A DNA stretch of 64,000 nt. It comes from Methylorubrum populi. GTDB taxonomy: Bacteria > Pseudomonadota > Alphaproteobacteria > Rhizobiales > Beijerinckiaceae. The notes under the pieces were generated by a model. It ran no database searches and was not told the DNA's origin. It was given only the letters and a program-made list of their open reading frames with translations. Below are positions 17,615 to 30,377 of this stretch, piece by piece. Location: positions 1 through 64,000 of the forward strand of contig NZ_AP014809.1 of the NCBI RefSeq assembly GCF_002355515.1. The letters are read 5' to 3'. The translations under genes and the position numbers were made by a program. Each line of letters begins with the position of its first letter. The stretch's first letter is position 1.

Positions 17615-18409
17615 GGCAAAGGCCTTTCGCTGACGAGGCCGGCCGGCCCCGAACGATGATCCACGCGATCCGCCGGCTTCAGGCAGAACTGCGCGGCCCG
17701 ATAAGGTCGGTGTGGCGACAGTCGACCGAAAGACATTCCGTCCGGCGTTCGATTTTTTCGTTAACGATGTTTGTTTACTGAAAGGTTACTTGCCGGCCGG
17801 GGCGTTCGCGAGGGTTTCGGCGCAAAGCACCGGGCAGCCGTGCACCGAGAATGCTCCTTCGGATCGCACCGTCGCGCGGGCGCCGGATTGTTCCCTCCGG
17901 TTGGAGTCGGGCGGACCGGTCAGGGTTCGCCGGTCCCGGTTTCGGCGCGCATTCTCTCGCCGAACCGGCACCCCGATCCCGATCAGGTGCATGACACCGA
18001 TCTGCCCGCACGCATCGGCCGGCAACGGCCGCGATCCGACACGGCTGCGATTGATCTTTCTCCCACGCGGAAGGTTAGCCGTTCAGGTGCCGTTCCCGGG
18101 TGAGGTGGCCGTGATCGTGATGGGTCGGCAACAGCACCGTGCCCTCGATCACAGGCCGCATCTGGGGGCGGAAACGGGCGTGTTTCGAGGTGTTAGGAGC
18201 ACGATGCTGATGTAGAGTTGTATATATAAACATCGCAGTCGATATCTCTTTATATATTTATGTTGAAGATCAAATTTGTTTGATATAAAGAGATTTTTGC
18301 AGAAAATCCGATCGGGATCTGGCATTTTTACTTGTGGGTGCCGGCATGTTCGATCAGCCTGGATTCGAGGCAGTGCCGGAGTGAGTGAGCGAAGGGCGTC
18401 TCGCGCGGG
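17615..18409. other. Intergenic region before the act operon
   Basis: About 800 bp with no gene I can support. An open frame at 17712-18215 looks random. The left part is GC-rich. The stretch around 18205-18300 is strikingly AT-rich compared with its surroundings and contains a long-spaced inverted repeat (listed separately). Promoter elements for the respiratory operon are expected here but could not be assigned. Confidence 0.5.
18244..18294. promoter_or_regulatory. AT-rich 12-bp inverted repeat upstream of actA
   Basis: Perfect inverted repeat ATCTCTTTATAT (18244-18255) / ATATAAAGAGAT (18283-18294) with a 27-bp spacer, followed directly by a run of T. It sits about 115 bp before actA. It may be a transcription-factor site, a leader hairpin or an attenuator. 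Confidence 0.4.
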
Positions 18410-19069
18410 ATGGTGCAGATCTTTCATCCGGGCGCGGACACCGTGGCCCGCCTCGTCCTCGCCTCGATCGGCGCCGCGCCGGTTCTGGCGATGGGGCTCG
18501 CCTATACGCTGTGGCGCTCGCCCTATGCGACCGCCCAGGACGTGACCCGTGAGCAGCCGGTGCCGTTCAGCCACGAGCACCATGTCGGCGGTCTCGGGAT
18601 CGATTGCCGCTACTGCCATACATCGGTGGAGAAGGCGGCATTTGCCGGCATCCCGCCGACCGAGACCTGCATGAGCTGCCACTCGCAGGAATGGACCAAC
18701 GCGCCGATGCTGGCGCCGGTGCGCCGGAGCCTCGCCGAGGGACGTCCGCTGACCTGGAATCGGGTCCACAACCTTCCCGCCTATGTGTACTTCAATCACT
18801 CGGTTCACGTGGCGAAGGGGGTCGGCTGCTCGACCTGCCACGGTCCGGTCCAGACGATGAAACTGATGCGGCAGTCGGCCCCGCTCACCATGGGCTGGTG
18901 CCTCGACTGCCATCGCGACCCTGCGCCGAACCTCCGCCCGCATGAGGCGGTATTCGACATGACCTGGAAGCCGCCGGCCGATCAGGCCGTGATCGGCGCC
19001 CGTCTCGTCGAGGAACGCCACATCAAATCGCCCGAGCGGCTGAGCGAGTGCTCGATATGCCACCGCTGA
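18410..19069 (+). CDS. actA: Alternative complex III pentaheme cytochrome ActA
   Basis: Membrane-anchored multiheme cytochrome c subunit of alternative complex III, which oxidises quinol and passes electrons to cytochrome c or directly to a terminal oxidase. One N-terminal membrane helix (about residues 12-33) is followed by five CxxCH heme sites beginning at C66, C87, C140, C164 and C214. The fifth is the very last element of the protein (CSICHR). The reading frame ends inside the start region of actB. First gene of the act-cox block. Confidence 0.93.
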   Translation: MVQIFHPGADTVARLVLASIGAAPVLAMGLAYTLWRSPYATAQDVTREQPVPFSHEHHVGGLGIDCRYCHTSVEKAAFAGIPPTETCMSCHSQEWTNAPMLAPVRRSLAEGRPLTWNRVHNLPAYVYFNHSVHVAKGVGCSTCHGPVQTMKLMRQSAPLTMGWCLDCHRDPAPNLRPHEAVFDMTWKPPADQAVIGARLVEERHIKSPERLSECSICHR

Positions 19070-21863
19070 CCCCTCCCTCGCGCCGCGAGGCGCTGCGACT
19101 GCTCGGCGCCGGCGTCACGCTCGCTGCGGGCGGGTGCTCCAAGCCGGTCGAGACGATCGTGCCGTATGTGCGCTTCCCCGAGCAGCTCCTGCCCGGCGTG
19201 CCCGTGCGCTACGCGACGGCGCTCTCCCTCAGCGGCTGGGCACGCGGCGTCCACGCCATCGCCGTGGACGGACGACCGATCAAGATCGAGGGCAACCCGC
19301 TGCATCCGGCAAGCCTCGGCGCGACCGACGTGTTCGCGGAGGCCGCGATCCTCGACCTCTACGATCCCGATCGCTCGCGCACGGTGACCGAGCGGGTCAA
19401 CGGCATCGCCTCCTGGGACATGTTCGAGCGGGCATTGAGCGGACCGCTCGCGACGGTGAGGGCGGCTCGCGGTCGCGGCCTGCACCTCGTGACCGGCCGC
19501 GTCACCTCGCCGACGCTCGCGCGCCAGATCGACGCCCTGCTGCGCGATCTTCCGGAGGCCGCCTGGCACGTCCACGAGGCGGTCGAGGAGGAGAATGCCG
19601 CGCGCGGCGCCGAACTCGCCTTCGGCCGGCGCCTGCGCGCCCTGCCCCGGCTCGACCGGGCCGAGACCATCCTGTGCGTCGGCGCCGACCCGCTCGGGCC
19701 CGGACCCGACCAGATCCGGCTCTCGAACGCCCTCATCGGCCGGCGGCGCGACAGGGCGCGGTTCGGCCGGCTCTACGTGGCGGAGGCCGCGCTGACGCTG
19801 ACCGGCGTGAAGGCCGATGCGCGCCGTGCCGTCCATCCGTTCGATCAGCCGGCGGTCCTGGCGACCGTCGCCAACGTCCTCGGCGCCGGTCTGCCGGGCC
19901 CCGAACTGCCCGAGGCGGTCCGGCAGTTTGCCCGGGCCGCTGCCGACGATCTCAAGGCGCGCGAGGGACGCGCCCTTGTGCTCGCCGGGCCCGCGCTGGC
20001 ACCGGAATGTCACGCGCTCGTGCACTGGATCAACGCGCGTCTGCGGGCGCCCGTCGACGTCATCGTGCCGCCCGACGGGATCGCGGGACGCAAGCCCTCG
20101 ACCCTCGCCGAACTGGCGCACGCCCTCGATCGCGGCACTGTGACCTGCCTCGCGATCCTCGGCGGCGATCCGGTCGCGACGGCACCGGCCGATCTCGAAC
20201 TCGCCAAGCGTATCGGGCGCGCCCGCTTCAGCGTCCATGCCGGCCTGCACGGCGACGAGACCGCGGGCGCCACGCACTGGCACCTGCCGCTGACGCACGA
20301 ACTGGAGAGCTGGTCCGACCTGCGCGCCACCGATGGCACGGCGAGCCTCGTCCAGCCGCTGCTCCGCCCGCTCTACGATGGGCGCTCGCTGCACGAGATC
20401 CTGCCGCTGTTCTCCAGCCGCACCGCGACGGCGGGATATGCGCTCGTGCGCGAGACGTGGAAGGCGCATGGGGGCACCGACTTCGAGGGCTGGTGGCGCC
20501 GCTGCCTGCACGACGGCATCGTCGAAGGCACGCTGGCGCCGGTCCTCGACCCCGGTGAGCCGCGCCTGATCGCCCTGCCGGACCTCGGCCGAGCCGCGGG
20601 CCTGACTGTCGAGCTGCGGCCGGACCCCTGCCTCTGGGATGGGCGTTTCGCCAACAATGCTTGGCTTCAGGAATGCCCGAAGCCGATCTCGAAACAGGTC
20701 TGGGGCAACGCGCTCGCGCTGTCCCGCGCGGAGGCCGGACGGCGCGGGCTCAAGGCCGGCGACGTGGTGCGGGCGAGCGCGGGTGGACGCTCGATCGACG
20801 TGCCGGTCGCCATCGAATCCGGCGTCGCCGAGGGCGTCGGCGTACTGACGCTCGGCTACGGCCGCGAGCGGGCCGGCGCCATCGGCAACGGTGTCGGCGC
20901 CGACGGCTACAAAGTGGCGACGCAGGTGGCGTCACGGCTGCTGACGAACGTCGAACTTACGAAGACCGGCCGGTCTGAGATGATCCTGCGCACGCAGAAC
21001 TACGTGGAGATCGAGGGCGAAACGAAAAAGCTGTTCCGGCAGATCGACCTCGCGGCGCTGAGCAAGGCCGAGCCGAAGGGGATCGGCGCGGACCAGCCGA
21101 GCCTGCTCGCCCCCTGGTCCGGCGACAAGGACGGCCATGCCTGGGCCATGGTGATCGACACCGATGCCTGCATCGGCTGCAACGCCTGTGTCGTCGCCTG
21201 CCAGTCCGAGAACAACGTCCCCGTCGTCGGCCCCGAGGAGATCGCCCGCGGCCGGATGATGCATTGGTTGCGCATCGACATCTACGACGCCGGCGGTCCG
21301 GAGGCGCCGCGGGCCGGATTTCAACCCGTGCCCTGCATGCATTGCGAGCACGCGCCCTGCGAGCCGGTCTGCCCCGTCGCGGCCTCGGTCCACGACGACG
21401 AGGGCCTGAACCTTCAGGTCTACAACCGCTGCGTCGGCACCCGCTTCTGCGAGGCGAACTGCCCCTACAAGGTCCGCCGCTTCAACTTCTTCGGCTACGC
21501 CGACGGCCAGCCCTACGCCAATCTCGGCGCGGAATCCGTGAAGGCCCAGCGCAACCCCAATGTCACGGTTCGCGCCCGCGGCGTGATGGAGAAGTGCACC
21601 TACTGCATCCAGCGCATCGCCGCCGAACGGCAGGCGGCCGAACGCGACGGGCGAGAGATGGGCGCCGTCGCCACCGCCTGCCAGTCGGCCTGTCCGACGC
21701 GGGCGATCCATTTCGGCGATCTCGCCAAGCCCGGTAACGCCATCGCAGAGCTGCGGCAGGATCCGCGGCACTACGCACTGATGGAGGAACTGAACACCCG
21801 ACCCCGCACGACCTACCTCGCGAACCTCCGCGCTCCCAACCCGGACCTTAAGGAGGATCACGC

Positions 21864-21867
<4 letters not shown>
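19057..21867 (+). CDS. actB: Alternative complex III iron-sulfur/molybdopterin-like subunit ActB
   Basis: A 936-residue periplasmic subunit in which the large molybdopterin-oxidoreductase-like part (about residues 1-690) and a four-cluster ferredoxin part are fused. The N-terminus has a Tat-like signal with SRREALRLLGAGVTLAAGGC. The C-terminal part shows cluster motifs CIGCNACVVAC, CMHCEHAPCEPVCP, CVGTRFCEANCPYKVRRFNFF and CTYCIQRI...CQSACP, typical of ActB2. Family members usually lack bound molybdopterin. Start ATG 19057; GTG 19048 is an in-frame alternative. It overlaps the end of actA. Confidence 0.93.
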
Positions 21868-23230
<1,363 letters not shown>

Positions 23231-23234
<4 letters not shown>

Positions 23235-23749
23235 GCGCCCCGCTGCTCGCCGAATTCGACACCCCCGAGGCACTCGTGCGGGCAATGCGGCTCGCCGCGG
23301 CCGACGGCCACCGCGCGCTCGACGCCTTCACCCCCTTTCCGGTGCCGGCCCTCACCGAGGCCTTCGCACCGCCGCGCAACCCGGTGAGACCGGCGATGGC
23401 GCTGGCCGGCTTCGGCGCGGCGGCGGCGATGTACGCCCTGCAATGGTACTCGGCGGTGATCGATTACCCGCTGAACACCGGCGGGCGCCCGCTCCATTCC
23501 TGGCCGGTCTTCCTGCTGGTGCCGTTCGAGTTCGGCGTGCTGATCGCGGCGATTGCCGGTCTTGTCGCCCTTTTCTGGACATGCGGGCTGCCGCGCCTGC
23601 ACCACCCGCTCTTCGCGATCCCGCAGTTCGAGCGAGCAAGCCAGGACCGCTTCCTTCTCCTCATCGCACCGAAGGATGAGGATGCGACGGCGCTTCGCGA
23701 GAGCCTTGAGCGGGCCGGCGCCCTGCTCGTCGCGGAGATGCACCCGTGA
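23231..23749 (+). CDS. actD: Alternative complex III subunit ActD (DUF3341)
   Basis: A 172-residue protein with a soluble N-terminal part (LLAEFDTPEALVRAMR) and two membrane helices (about residues 55-75 and 95-120). This matches the DUF3341/ActD architecture. The segment DAFTPFPVPAL is the usual family landmark. ATG 23231 overlaps the actC stop (ATGA). Structural subunit of the complex; no catalytic residues are expected. Confidence 0.9.
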
Positions 23750-24273
23750 GGCGCCCCCTGCCCCTCCTGCTGCCACTGCTGGCCGCCCTCGGCGCCTGCG
23801 AGGATCAATCGATGCGACAGCAGGCGCGCTACGAGGTCTATGGCAAGGCGCCGCTCTTTGCCGATCAAGCCGAGGCGCGCCGCCCGCCGGAAGGCACAGT
23901 CGAGATCGGCGCGCTCGCCCGCGAAGCCGCCTTGCGCGATCCCCCGCCCCTGGACGCCGCCCTGCTGGAGCGCGGGCGCCAGCGCTACGACGCGATCTGC
24001 ACGCCGTGCCACGGCTATACCGGCCACGGCGACGGCATGGTGGTGCAGCGCGGCTTTCCCGCCCCGCCCTCGTATCACGAGGACCGCTTGCGGGCGGCGC
24101 CGGCCGCCTACTTCGTTGATGTCATCACCCGCGGCTACGGCGTGATGTACGCCTACGCCAACCGGGTCGAGCCGCGCGACCGCTGGGCGATCGCCGCCTA
24201 TATCCGCGCGCTGCAGCTTTCCCAGGGCGCCCGCGTCGCGGAGAATCCCGGCCTCGCGGAGAAGCTGCCGTGA
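23746..24273 (+). CDS. actE: Alternative complex III monoheme cytochrome ActE
   Basis: A 175-residue lipoprotein cytochrome c. The signal peptide ends in lipobox LGAC (cysteine at residue 18). A single CTPCH heme site lies near residue 85, in the context GRQRYDAICTPCHGYTGHGDGM. The distal methionine ligand is probably in GVMYAYA. It starts with GTG 23746 overlapping the actD stop. It would carry electrons out of the complex toward the oxidase encoded downstream. Confidence 0.92.
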   Translation: MRRPLPLLLPLLAALGACEDQSMRQQARYEVYGKAPLFADQAEARRPPEGTVEIGALAREAALRDPPPLDAALLERGRQRYDAICTPCHGYTGHGDGMVVQRGFPAPPSYHEDRLRAAPAAYFVDVITRGYGVMYAYANRVEPRDRWAIAAYIRALQLSQGARVAENPGLAEKLP

Positions 24274-25226
24274 GCGATGCTCTCTCTCGTGGCTGGCTCC
24301 TCGCCTGGATCGTTTGGAGCGCGGTGCCGGTCGGCGCACTTGTTCTCGCGATGATCCATGCCGTCACCGGCGGGCGGTGGGGCGAGATCCTGGCAAACGT
24401 CCTGCGGCCGGCGACGGCCCTCGTGCCGCTCGTCGCGCTGACCTTCCTCGGCGTCGCCCTCGGGCTGCAGGCTGCCTTTCCCTGGTCCGCCGGAATCGGC
24501 GCCAAGGCGGATGTCCTCCGGCTCTATCTCGATCCGACGCTGTTCCTCGTCCGCGCGGCCGTGACGCTGTTCGGCTGGTCGATCCTTGCCGGTCTCTACC
24601 TGTCAGGTCGGACAAACACCCTCGTCGCCGGCCTCGGCCTCACCTTCTACGGCCTGACCATCAGCCTCGTTTCCGTCGATTGGATCCTTTCCGTCGAGCC
24701 CGGCTTCAACTCCTCGGCCTTTCCCGCCGACGTCGCGCTGCACCAGATCCTCGCCGCGCTCGCCTTCGCGGCACTGGCGAGCCCGCGGAGCCTCGACAGC
24801 CGCGGCGCCTCGGACCTTGCCGGCCTGATGCTCGCGACGCTTCTCGGCGTGATCTACCTCGAACTGATGTCCTACATCGTCGCTTGGTACGGCGACCTTC
24901 CGCCCAAGGCGGCTTGGTATCTGAAGCGCGGTGCTGGCCCGTGGAGCGGCGTCCTCGTCGCGAGCCTGATCCTCGGCGGGATCCTGCCCTTTCTCGCCCT
25001 TCTCTTCTCGGCCGTGCGCAAAAGCCCGGCGTTGCTGCGCGGCGTCGGCCTGCTCGTGCTGATCGGCGTCGCCCTTCACTTCGCCTGGTTCGTTCTGCCG
25101 GCCTACGGCGCCGAGGCCGGTTCCGCTGCCGCGGCGGCCGTGGTCGCGCTCGTCGTGTTGGTGCTTCTCTCCGTATTCGCGTCCCGGCACATCGTGCGGC
25201 GTATCGGGAGGCTCCGTCATGTCTGA
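24270..25226 (+). CDS. actF: Alternative complex III membrane subunit ActF
   Basis: A 318-residue hydrophobic protein with about nine or ten membrane helices, placed where ActF is expected. The pattern of paired helices with short loops, and the segment VDWILSVEPGFNSSAFPADV (about residues 133-152), are typical of ActF. GTG 24270 overlaps the actE stop (GTGA). Its C-terminus overlaps the start of the next gene by eight bases. Confidence 0.88.
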   Translation: MSDALSRGWLLAWIVWSAVPVGALVLAMIHAVTGGRWGEILANVLRPATALVPLVALTFLGVALGLQAAFPWSAGIGAKADVLRLYLDPTLFLVRAAVTLFGWSILAGLYLSGRTNTLVAGLGLTFYGLTISLVSVDWILSVEPGFNSSAFPADVALHQILAALAFAALASPRSLDSRGASDLAGLMLATLLGVIYLELMSYIVAWYGDLPPKAAWYLKRGAGPWSGVLVASLILGGILPFLALLFSAVRKSPALLRGVGLLVLIGVALHFAWFVLPAYGAEAGSAAAAAVVALVVLVLLSVFASRHIVRRIGRLRHV

Positions 25227-25740
25227 TGCGGCGCGCGGTCAGCTCCACACGCGGGTCCACGACGACGTCGTCGGTCACGCTCCGCCCGGCACGGAGGCGC
25301 CCGATATCCGGCTCAAGCCGCTGCTGTTGACCGGCCTGTTCATCGTCCTTTTCACCGCCGTCGCCGTCGGGGGCTTGCGCTTCTACTACAATCGTCAGGG
25401 GCTCGGGCCGCTCGTCCAGCAGGCGCGGGTCTTTCCGGCGCCCCGGCTTCAGCAGAGTCCGGAGGCCGATCTCGCGGCCATGCTGAAGGACCAGCGGGCC
25501 AAGCTCAGTGCCTACGCCTGGATCGACCGCGAAAAGGGAATCGCCCGCGTCCCGATCACAGAGGCGATGCGGCTCTTGGCCGAGCGCGGCGGCCCGGCCT
25601 ACGCAGCGCCGGCCCAGCCCGAGCAAACGCCCGCCCTCGGCAGCCGTGGCGGTGCGTCGAGCGCCGTCCTCTCGCCCGGCGCCGGGCCGGGCGCCGTCCG
25701 CACGCCCGCGAACGCCGAGCCGGGGAAAGGGACGCCCTGA
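25219..25740 (+). CDS. Single-pass membrane protein between act and cox genes, unrecognised
   Basis: A 173-residue protein with one membrane helix near residues 36-55 (LLLTGLFIVLFTAVAVGGL). A periplasmic part follows containing AWIDREKGIARVPITEAMRLLAERG. The C-terminal third is Pro/Ala/Gly-rich and probably disordered. It overlaps actF by eight bases and its TGA overlaps the coxB start by one base (TGATG), so it belongs to the same transcript. I recall similar proteins in act-cox clusters; a linking or assembly role is only inference. Confidence 0.85.
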   Translation: MSDAARGQLHTRVHDDVVGHAPPGTEAPDIRLKPLLLTGLFIVLFTAVAVGGLRFYYNRQGLGPLVQQARVFPAPRLQQSPEADLAAMLKDQRAKLSAYAWIDREKGIARVPITEAMRLLAERGGPAYAAPAQPEQTPALGSRGGASSAVLSPGAGPGAVRTPANAEPGKGTP

Positions 25741-26828
25741 TGCTCGACGCTCTCATCCCCGCCTTCCTGCGTCCGGACTCCGCCTCCGTTCAGGCGGCGA
25801 AGGTCGATGCGATCTTCATCGGCCTGCTGCTGATCTCCTCGGCCATCGTCCTGCTGGTGGTCGGGCTCGTGGTCACCTTCTCGATCCGGTTCCGCCGGGG
25901 CTCGTCGGCCAAGCGCGGCGAGATGCCGAGCCTCGTCTCGCGGGAATTCGAGATCGGCTGGACCGCCGCGACCCTTTTCATCTTCGTTTTCATCTTCTGG
26001 TGGGCGGCTTCGGTCGAGATCGGCGCCTTCTCGCCGCCAAAGGACGCCATCGAGATCCACGTCGTCGGCAAGCAGTGGATGTGGAAGACGCAAGGCCCCA
26101 GCGGCACGCGCGAGATCAACGAGCTGCACGTCCCCGTCGGTGCCCCGGTGCGGCTGCTCCTGACCTCGCAGGACGTGATCCACTCGTTCTACGTCCCGGC
26201 CTTCCGCCTGAAGCGCGACGCCCTGCCCTATCAGCAGACGGAAACGTGGTTTCAGGCGACCAAGACCGGCACCTACCACCTGCTCTGCACCGAATATTGC
26301 GGCACAGACCACTCGCGCATGCTCGGCCGGGTCATCGTGATGGAGCCGCAGGACTACGCGCAATGGCTCACCAAGCAGCCGGAGCGGGACGGGCTCGCCG
26401 AACTCGGCGAGCGGCTGTTCTCCGAGCGCGGCTGCTCCGGCTGCCACGCGGCCGGCTCGAAGGTGCATGCCCCCTCGCTCGCGGGCATCTGGGGCCAGTC
26501 GGTGCCGCTGGACGGCGGGCGCACCGCCACTGTGGACGAGGCCTATATCCGCGACTCGATCCTCCAGCCGCAGCGCGACGTGGTGGCCGGCTACGAGCCG
26601 ATCATGCCGAGCTATGAGGGCAAGCTCTCCGACGGCGAGATCCAGGCGCTCACCGCCTATATCCGCCACGGCACCGACCGGTTCGACCTGATCGGCTCGC
26701 TCAACCTCGCGCCCGCGCAGAACATCTGCGCCCCGGGGCAGACCCCGCAGGAGAGCGCGCCGAACCAATCCCTGCGCAGCCCCGCCATGGTGCCCGGCGC
26801 GCCCGCCTTGGGAGACACCCCGCCATGA
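25740..26828 (+). CDS. coxB: caa3-type cytochrome c oxidase subunit II with fused cytochrome c
   Basis: Electron-entry subunit of the terminal oxidase. Two N-terminal membrane helices (about residues 20-45 and 75-98) precede the CuA cupredoxin domain. Its ligands lie in DVIHSFYVP and [12 protein letters not shown]. The C-terminal part is a fused cytochrome c domain with CSGCH near residue 237, the hallmark of caa3 oxidases. The adjacent ActABCDEF complex is the likely direct electron donor. Length 362 residues. Confidence 0.95.
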   Translation: MLDALIPAFLRPDSASVQAAKVDAIFIGLLLISSAIVLLVVGLVVTFSIRFRRGSSAKRGEMPSLVSREFEIGWTAATLFIFVFIFWWAASVEIGAFSPPKDAIEIHVVGKQWMWKTQGPSGTREINELHVPVGAPVRLLLTSQDVIHSFYVPAFRLKRDALPYQQTETWFQATKTGTYHLLCTEYCGTDHSRMLGRVIVMEPQDYAQWLTKQPERDGLAELGERLFSERGCSGCHAAGSKVHAPSLAGIWGQSVPLDGGRTATVDEAYIRDSILQPQRDVVAGYEPIMPSYEGKLSDGEIQALTAYIRHGTDRFDLIGSLNLAPAQNICAPGQTPQESAPNQSLRSPAMVPGAPALGDTPP

Positions 26829-26859
26829 CGCGCAATCCATCCGTCGTCGGGAGCCTCCG

Positions 26860-28547
<1,688 letters not shown>

Positions 28548-28551
<4 letters not shown>

Positions 28552-29237
28552 GCGCGGGCGGCGACCTCCTCGAGAAGACCGCCGAACGGCACCTGCGCGA
28601 ACCCTGGGACGAACTCCGCCTCGCGAAAGGCCCCGCCTTCGCTTACCAGCGCGCCGGGGCGACCTTCGGCATCTGGATCTTCATCGCCAGCGAGGTGCTG
28701 TTCTTCGGCGCGCTGTTCCTGCTCTACACAGCGATGCGGCTGGAACACGCCGCCGATTTCGCCGCCGCGGCGCGCGAGACCAACATCGTCTATGGCACGC
28801 TCAACACCGCCCTCCTGCTCACCAGCGGGCTCTGCGCCGCGATCGCCTCGCAGGCCTCGGAACGGGAAGGTCTGCGCCGCCTGACCCTGTGGTGCCTCGC
28901 CCTCACCGCCGGGCTCGGCCTCGCCTTCATGGTGGTGAAAGGGCTGGAATACCGCGAGGACATCGAGAAGCACCTCGTGCCCGGCGCCGGCTTCGCCTTG
29001 AAAGAGCCGGCCACGCAGCTCTTCTTCGGCTTCTACTGGCTCGCGACCTCGATCCACGCCATCCACCTCTCGATCGGCATCGGCCTCGTCGTCCGCCTGA
29101 TCTGGAAGGAGTGGCGCGAGCCGGGCTTTCTGTTCGAGAGCCCGCAGGTCGAGGTGGCGATGCTCTATTGGGGTTTCGTCGACATGATCTGGATCGTGCT
29201 CTACCCCATGCTCTATCTCGACGGGCGCGGCGGATGA
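28548..29237 (+). CDS. ctaE: Cytochrome c oxidase subunit III
   Basis: A 229-residue integral membrane subunit that stabilises subunit I. About five helices are visible. Typical subunit III motifs include [21 protein letters not shown] and, near the end, [18 protein letters not shown]. The start is GTG 28548, overlapping the ctaD stop by four bases, and the end overlaps the subunit IV start in the same way. Fully embedded in the operon. Confidence 0.94.
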
Positions 29238-29440
29238 GTGAGCATGAACGGCCGTCGACTGGCGGAATCTGGCTGCGCGGCCTCGTCGTCTGGGCGCTGC
29301 TGCTCGCACTTCTGGGCCTGAGCGTTGTCACCGCCTACGCTGCTCCCGCCTCCTGGGCTGGGGCCCTCAATTTCGGGATTGCCGCGACCCAAGCCGGCCT
29401 CGTGGCGTTGCTGTTCATGCGGCTCGACCGGGCCGATACC

Positions 29441-29444
29441 CTAG
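29441..29444. repeat. Target-site duplication, left copy
   Basis: CTAG, matched by CTAG at 30282-30285 on the other side of the IS element. Four-base duplications of this kind are usual for IS5-family transposition. The next outward base (C) also matches by chance on one side. Confidence 0.85.
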
Positions 29445-29514
29445 GTCGTGAACTCATAACGGCGGCACGGTTGAGCGGCTGTGTCGTTGGTCCTTCAGGA
29501 CTGGAGGATCACGA

Positions 29515-29880
29515 ATGGCGCGGTTTGACCTGACGGATGCGGAGTGGGCGGCGATCGAGCCGGTTCTTCCGACGGACGTTCGCGGCAAGGAGCGGGCGGA
29601 CGACCGGCGGGTGCTGAACGGGATCTTCTGGCGGCTGCGCACGGGCGCGCCCTGGGCCGACATCCCGGCGCGCTACGGCCCGCACACGACGTGCGGCAAC
29701 CGTTTCCGGCGTTGGCGCAAGCGCGGGGTCTGGGATCGACTTCTGAAAGCCGTGTCAGAGACTTACGAGGGCGACCTGCAGATGATCGACGCCACCAGCG
29801 TGCGGGTGCATCAGCACGCGGGCTGCGCTAAAAAAAAGACGACCGATCCCGTGGCATGGGTCGCTCGCGCGGCGGCCTGA
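29515..29880 (+). CDS. IS5-family transposase, first frame (OrfA)
   Basis: A 121-residue N-terminal transposase part. It carries the DUF4096-like DNA-binding region (FDLTDAEWAAIEPVLPTDVRG ... GIFWRLRTGAPWADIPARYG) and the first catalytic aspartate in QMIDATSVRVHQHAG. The frame continues past an A8 run (29830-29837) into a short unrelated tail. A -1 slip at that run would enter the second frame, giving the full DDE enzyme of roughly 250 residues. Confidence 0.9.
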   Translation: MARFDLTDAEWAAIEPVLPTDVRGKERADDRRVLNGIFWRLRTGAPWADIPARYGPHTTCGNRFRRWRKRGVWDRLLKAVSETYEGDLQMIDATSVRVHQHAGCAKKKTTDPVAWVARAAA

Positions 29881-30269
29881 CGAGCAAGATCCACGCGCTG
29901 GTGGATGCCGAGGGCCGGCCCATCGCGCTCAAGATCACCGAAGGCCAAGCGCATGACGGTCGGGCGGCCGACGACATGCTCGGCGATCTCGGCCCAGGGC
30001 AGACCCTTCTGGGTGATCGCGCCTACGACAGTGATGCGCGGCGCGAGCGCTTGGCCGAGCAGGGAGCGTGGGCCAACGTGAAGCCGATGCCCAACCGCAA
30101 GACCGTGCCCGCCTTCAGCGCCTTCCTGTACAAGTACCGCAATCTGGTCGAGCGGTTCTTCAGCAAGATCAAGCACTTCCGCGCGGTCGCGACCCGATAC
30201 GACAAGGATCCGGAAAACTTCCTCGCCAGCGTCAAGCTCGCAGCTGTCCGCGTCTGGCTCCGAGCTTAA
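29856..30269 (+). CDS. IS5-family transposase, second frame (OrfB)
   Basis: A 137-residue C-terminal transposase part. It starts MGRSRGGLTSKIHALVDA, the usual block just after the first catalytic aspartate. The second aspartate is in LLGDRAYDS and the catalytic glutamate is in NLVERFFSKIKHFR. This is the DDE triad of the IS5/IS427 group. It is in the -1 frame relative to OrfA and overlaps it by 25 bases. It is probably expressed mostly as an OrfAB fusion by frameshifting. Confidence 0.9.
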   Translation: MGRSRGGLTSKIHALVDAEGRPIALKITEGQAHDGRAADDMLGDLGPGQTLLGDRAYDSDARRERLAEQGAWANVKPMPNRKTVPAFSAFLYKYRNLVERFFSKIKHFRAVATRYDKDPENFLASVKLAAVRVWLRA

Positions 30270-30281
30270 TGAGTCTGCGAC

Positions 30282-30285
30282 CTAG
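30282..30285. repeat. Target-site duplication, right copy
   Basis: CTAG, the second copy of the duplication flanking the IS5-family element. Confidence 0.85.
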
Positions 30286-30377
30286 TGCGGCTGGCGGCGG
30301 CCTGCGGATTGTTCTGGCTCGCCATCCTGTTCGCCCTGACGCTGACCGATACGCTGAGCCGCCTCTCCAACACCTGA

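Larger units (their letters stand above)
29445..30281 (+). mobile_element. IS5-family insertion sequence (two-frame, IS427-like)
   Basis: An 837-bp element bounded by imperfect terminal inverted repeats. The left end reads GTCGTGAACTCATAAC and the right end (inverted) GTCGCAGACTCATTAA, sharing 11 of 16 bases. It is flanked by CTAG duplications. It encodes a transposase in two overlapping frames joined at an A8 run. It appears intact, so it may still be mobile. The insertion lies in the oxidase subunit IV gene. Confidence 0.93.
29234..30377 (+). pseudogene. ctaF: Cytochrome c oxidase subunit IV gene interrupted by an insertion sequence
   Basis: The first 69 codons (29234-29440) plus the CTAG at 29441-29444 give [10 protein letters not shown], then two membrane helices ending in LLFMRLDRADT. 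An IS element follows. After it, from CTAG at 30282 to the stop at 30377, the frame continues as LVRLAAACGLFWLAILFALT and ends SRLSNT. Joining the two halves at one CTAG copy gives a perfect 100-residue subunit IV. As it stands, the product would lose its last helix and gain about 30 foreign residues, ending at 29533. Subunit IV is small and often non-catalytic, so the oxidase may still work. Confidence 0.93.

Noticed and set aside
17712..18215. 167-codon open frame before actA
   Set aside because: No ribosome site, no domain, arginine/proline-biased composition; more likely non-coding intergenic DNA.
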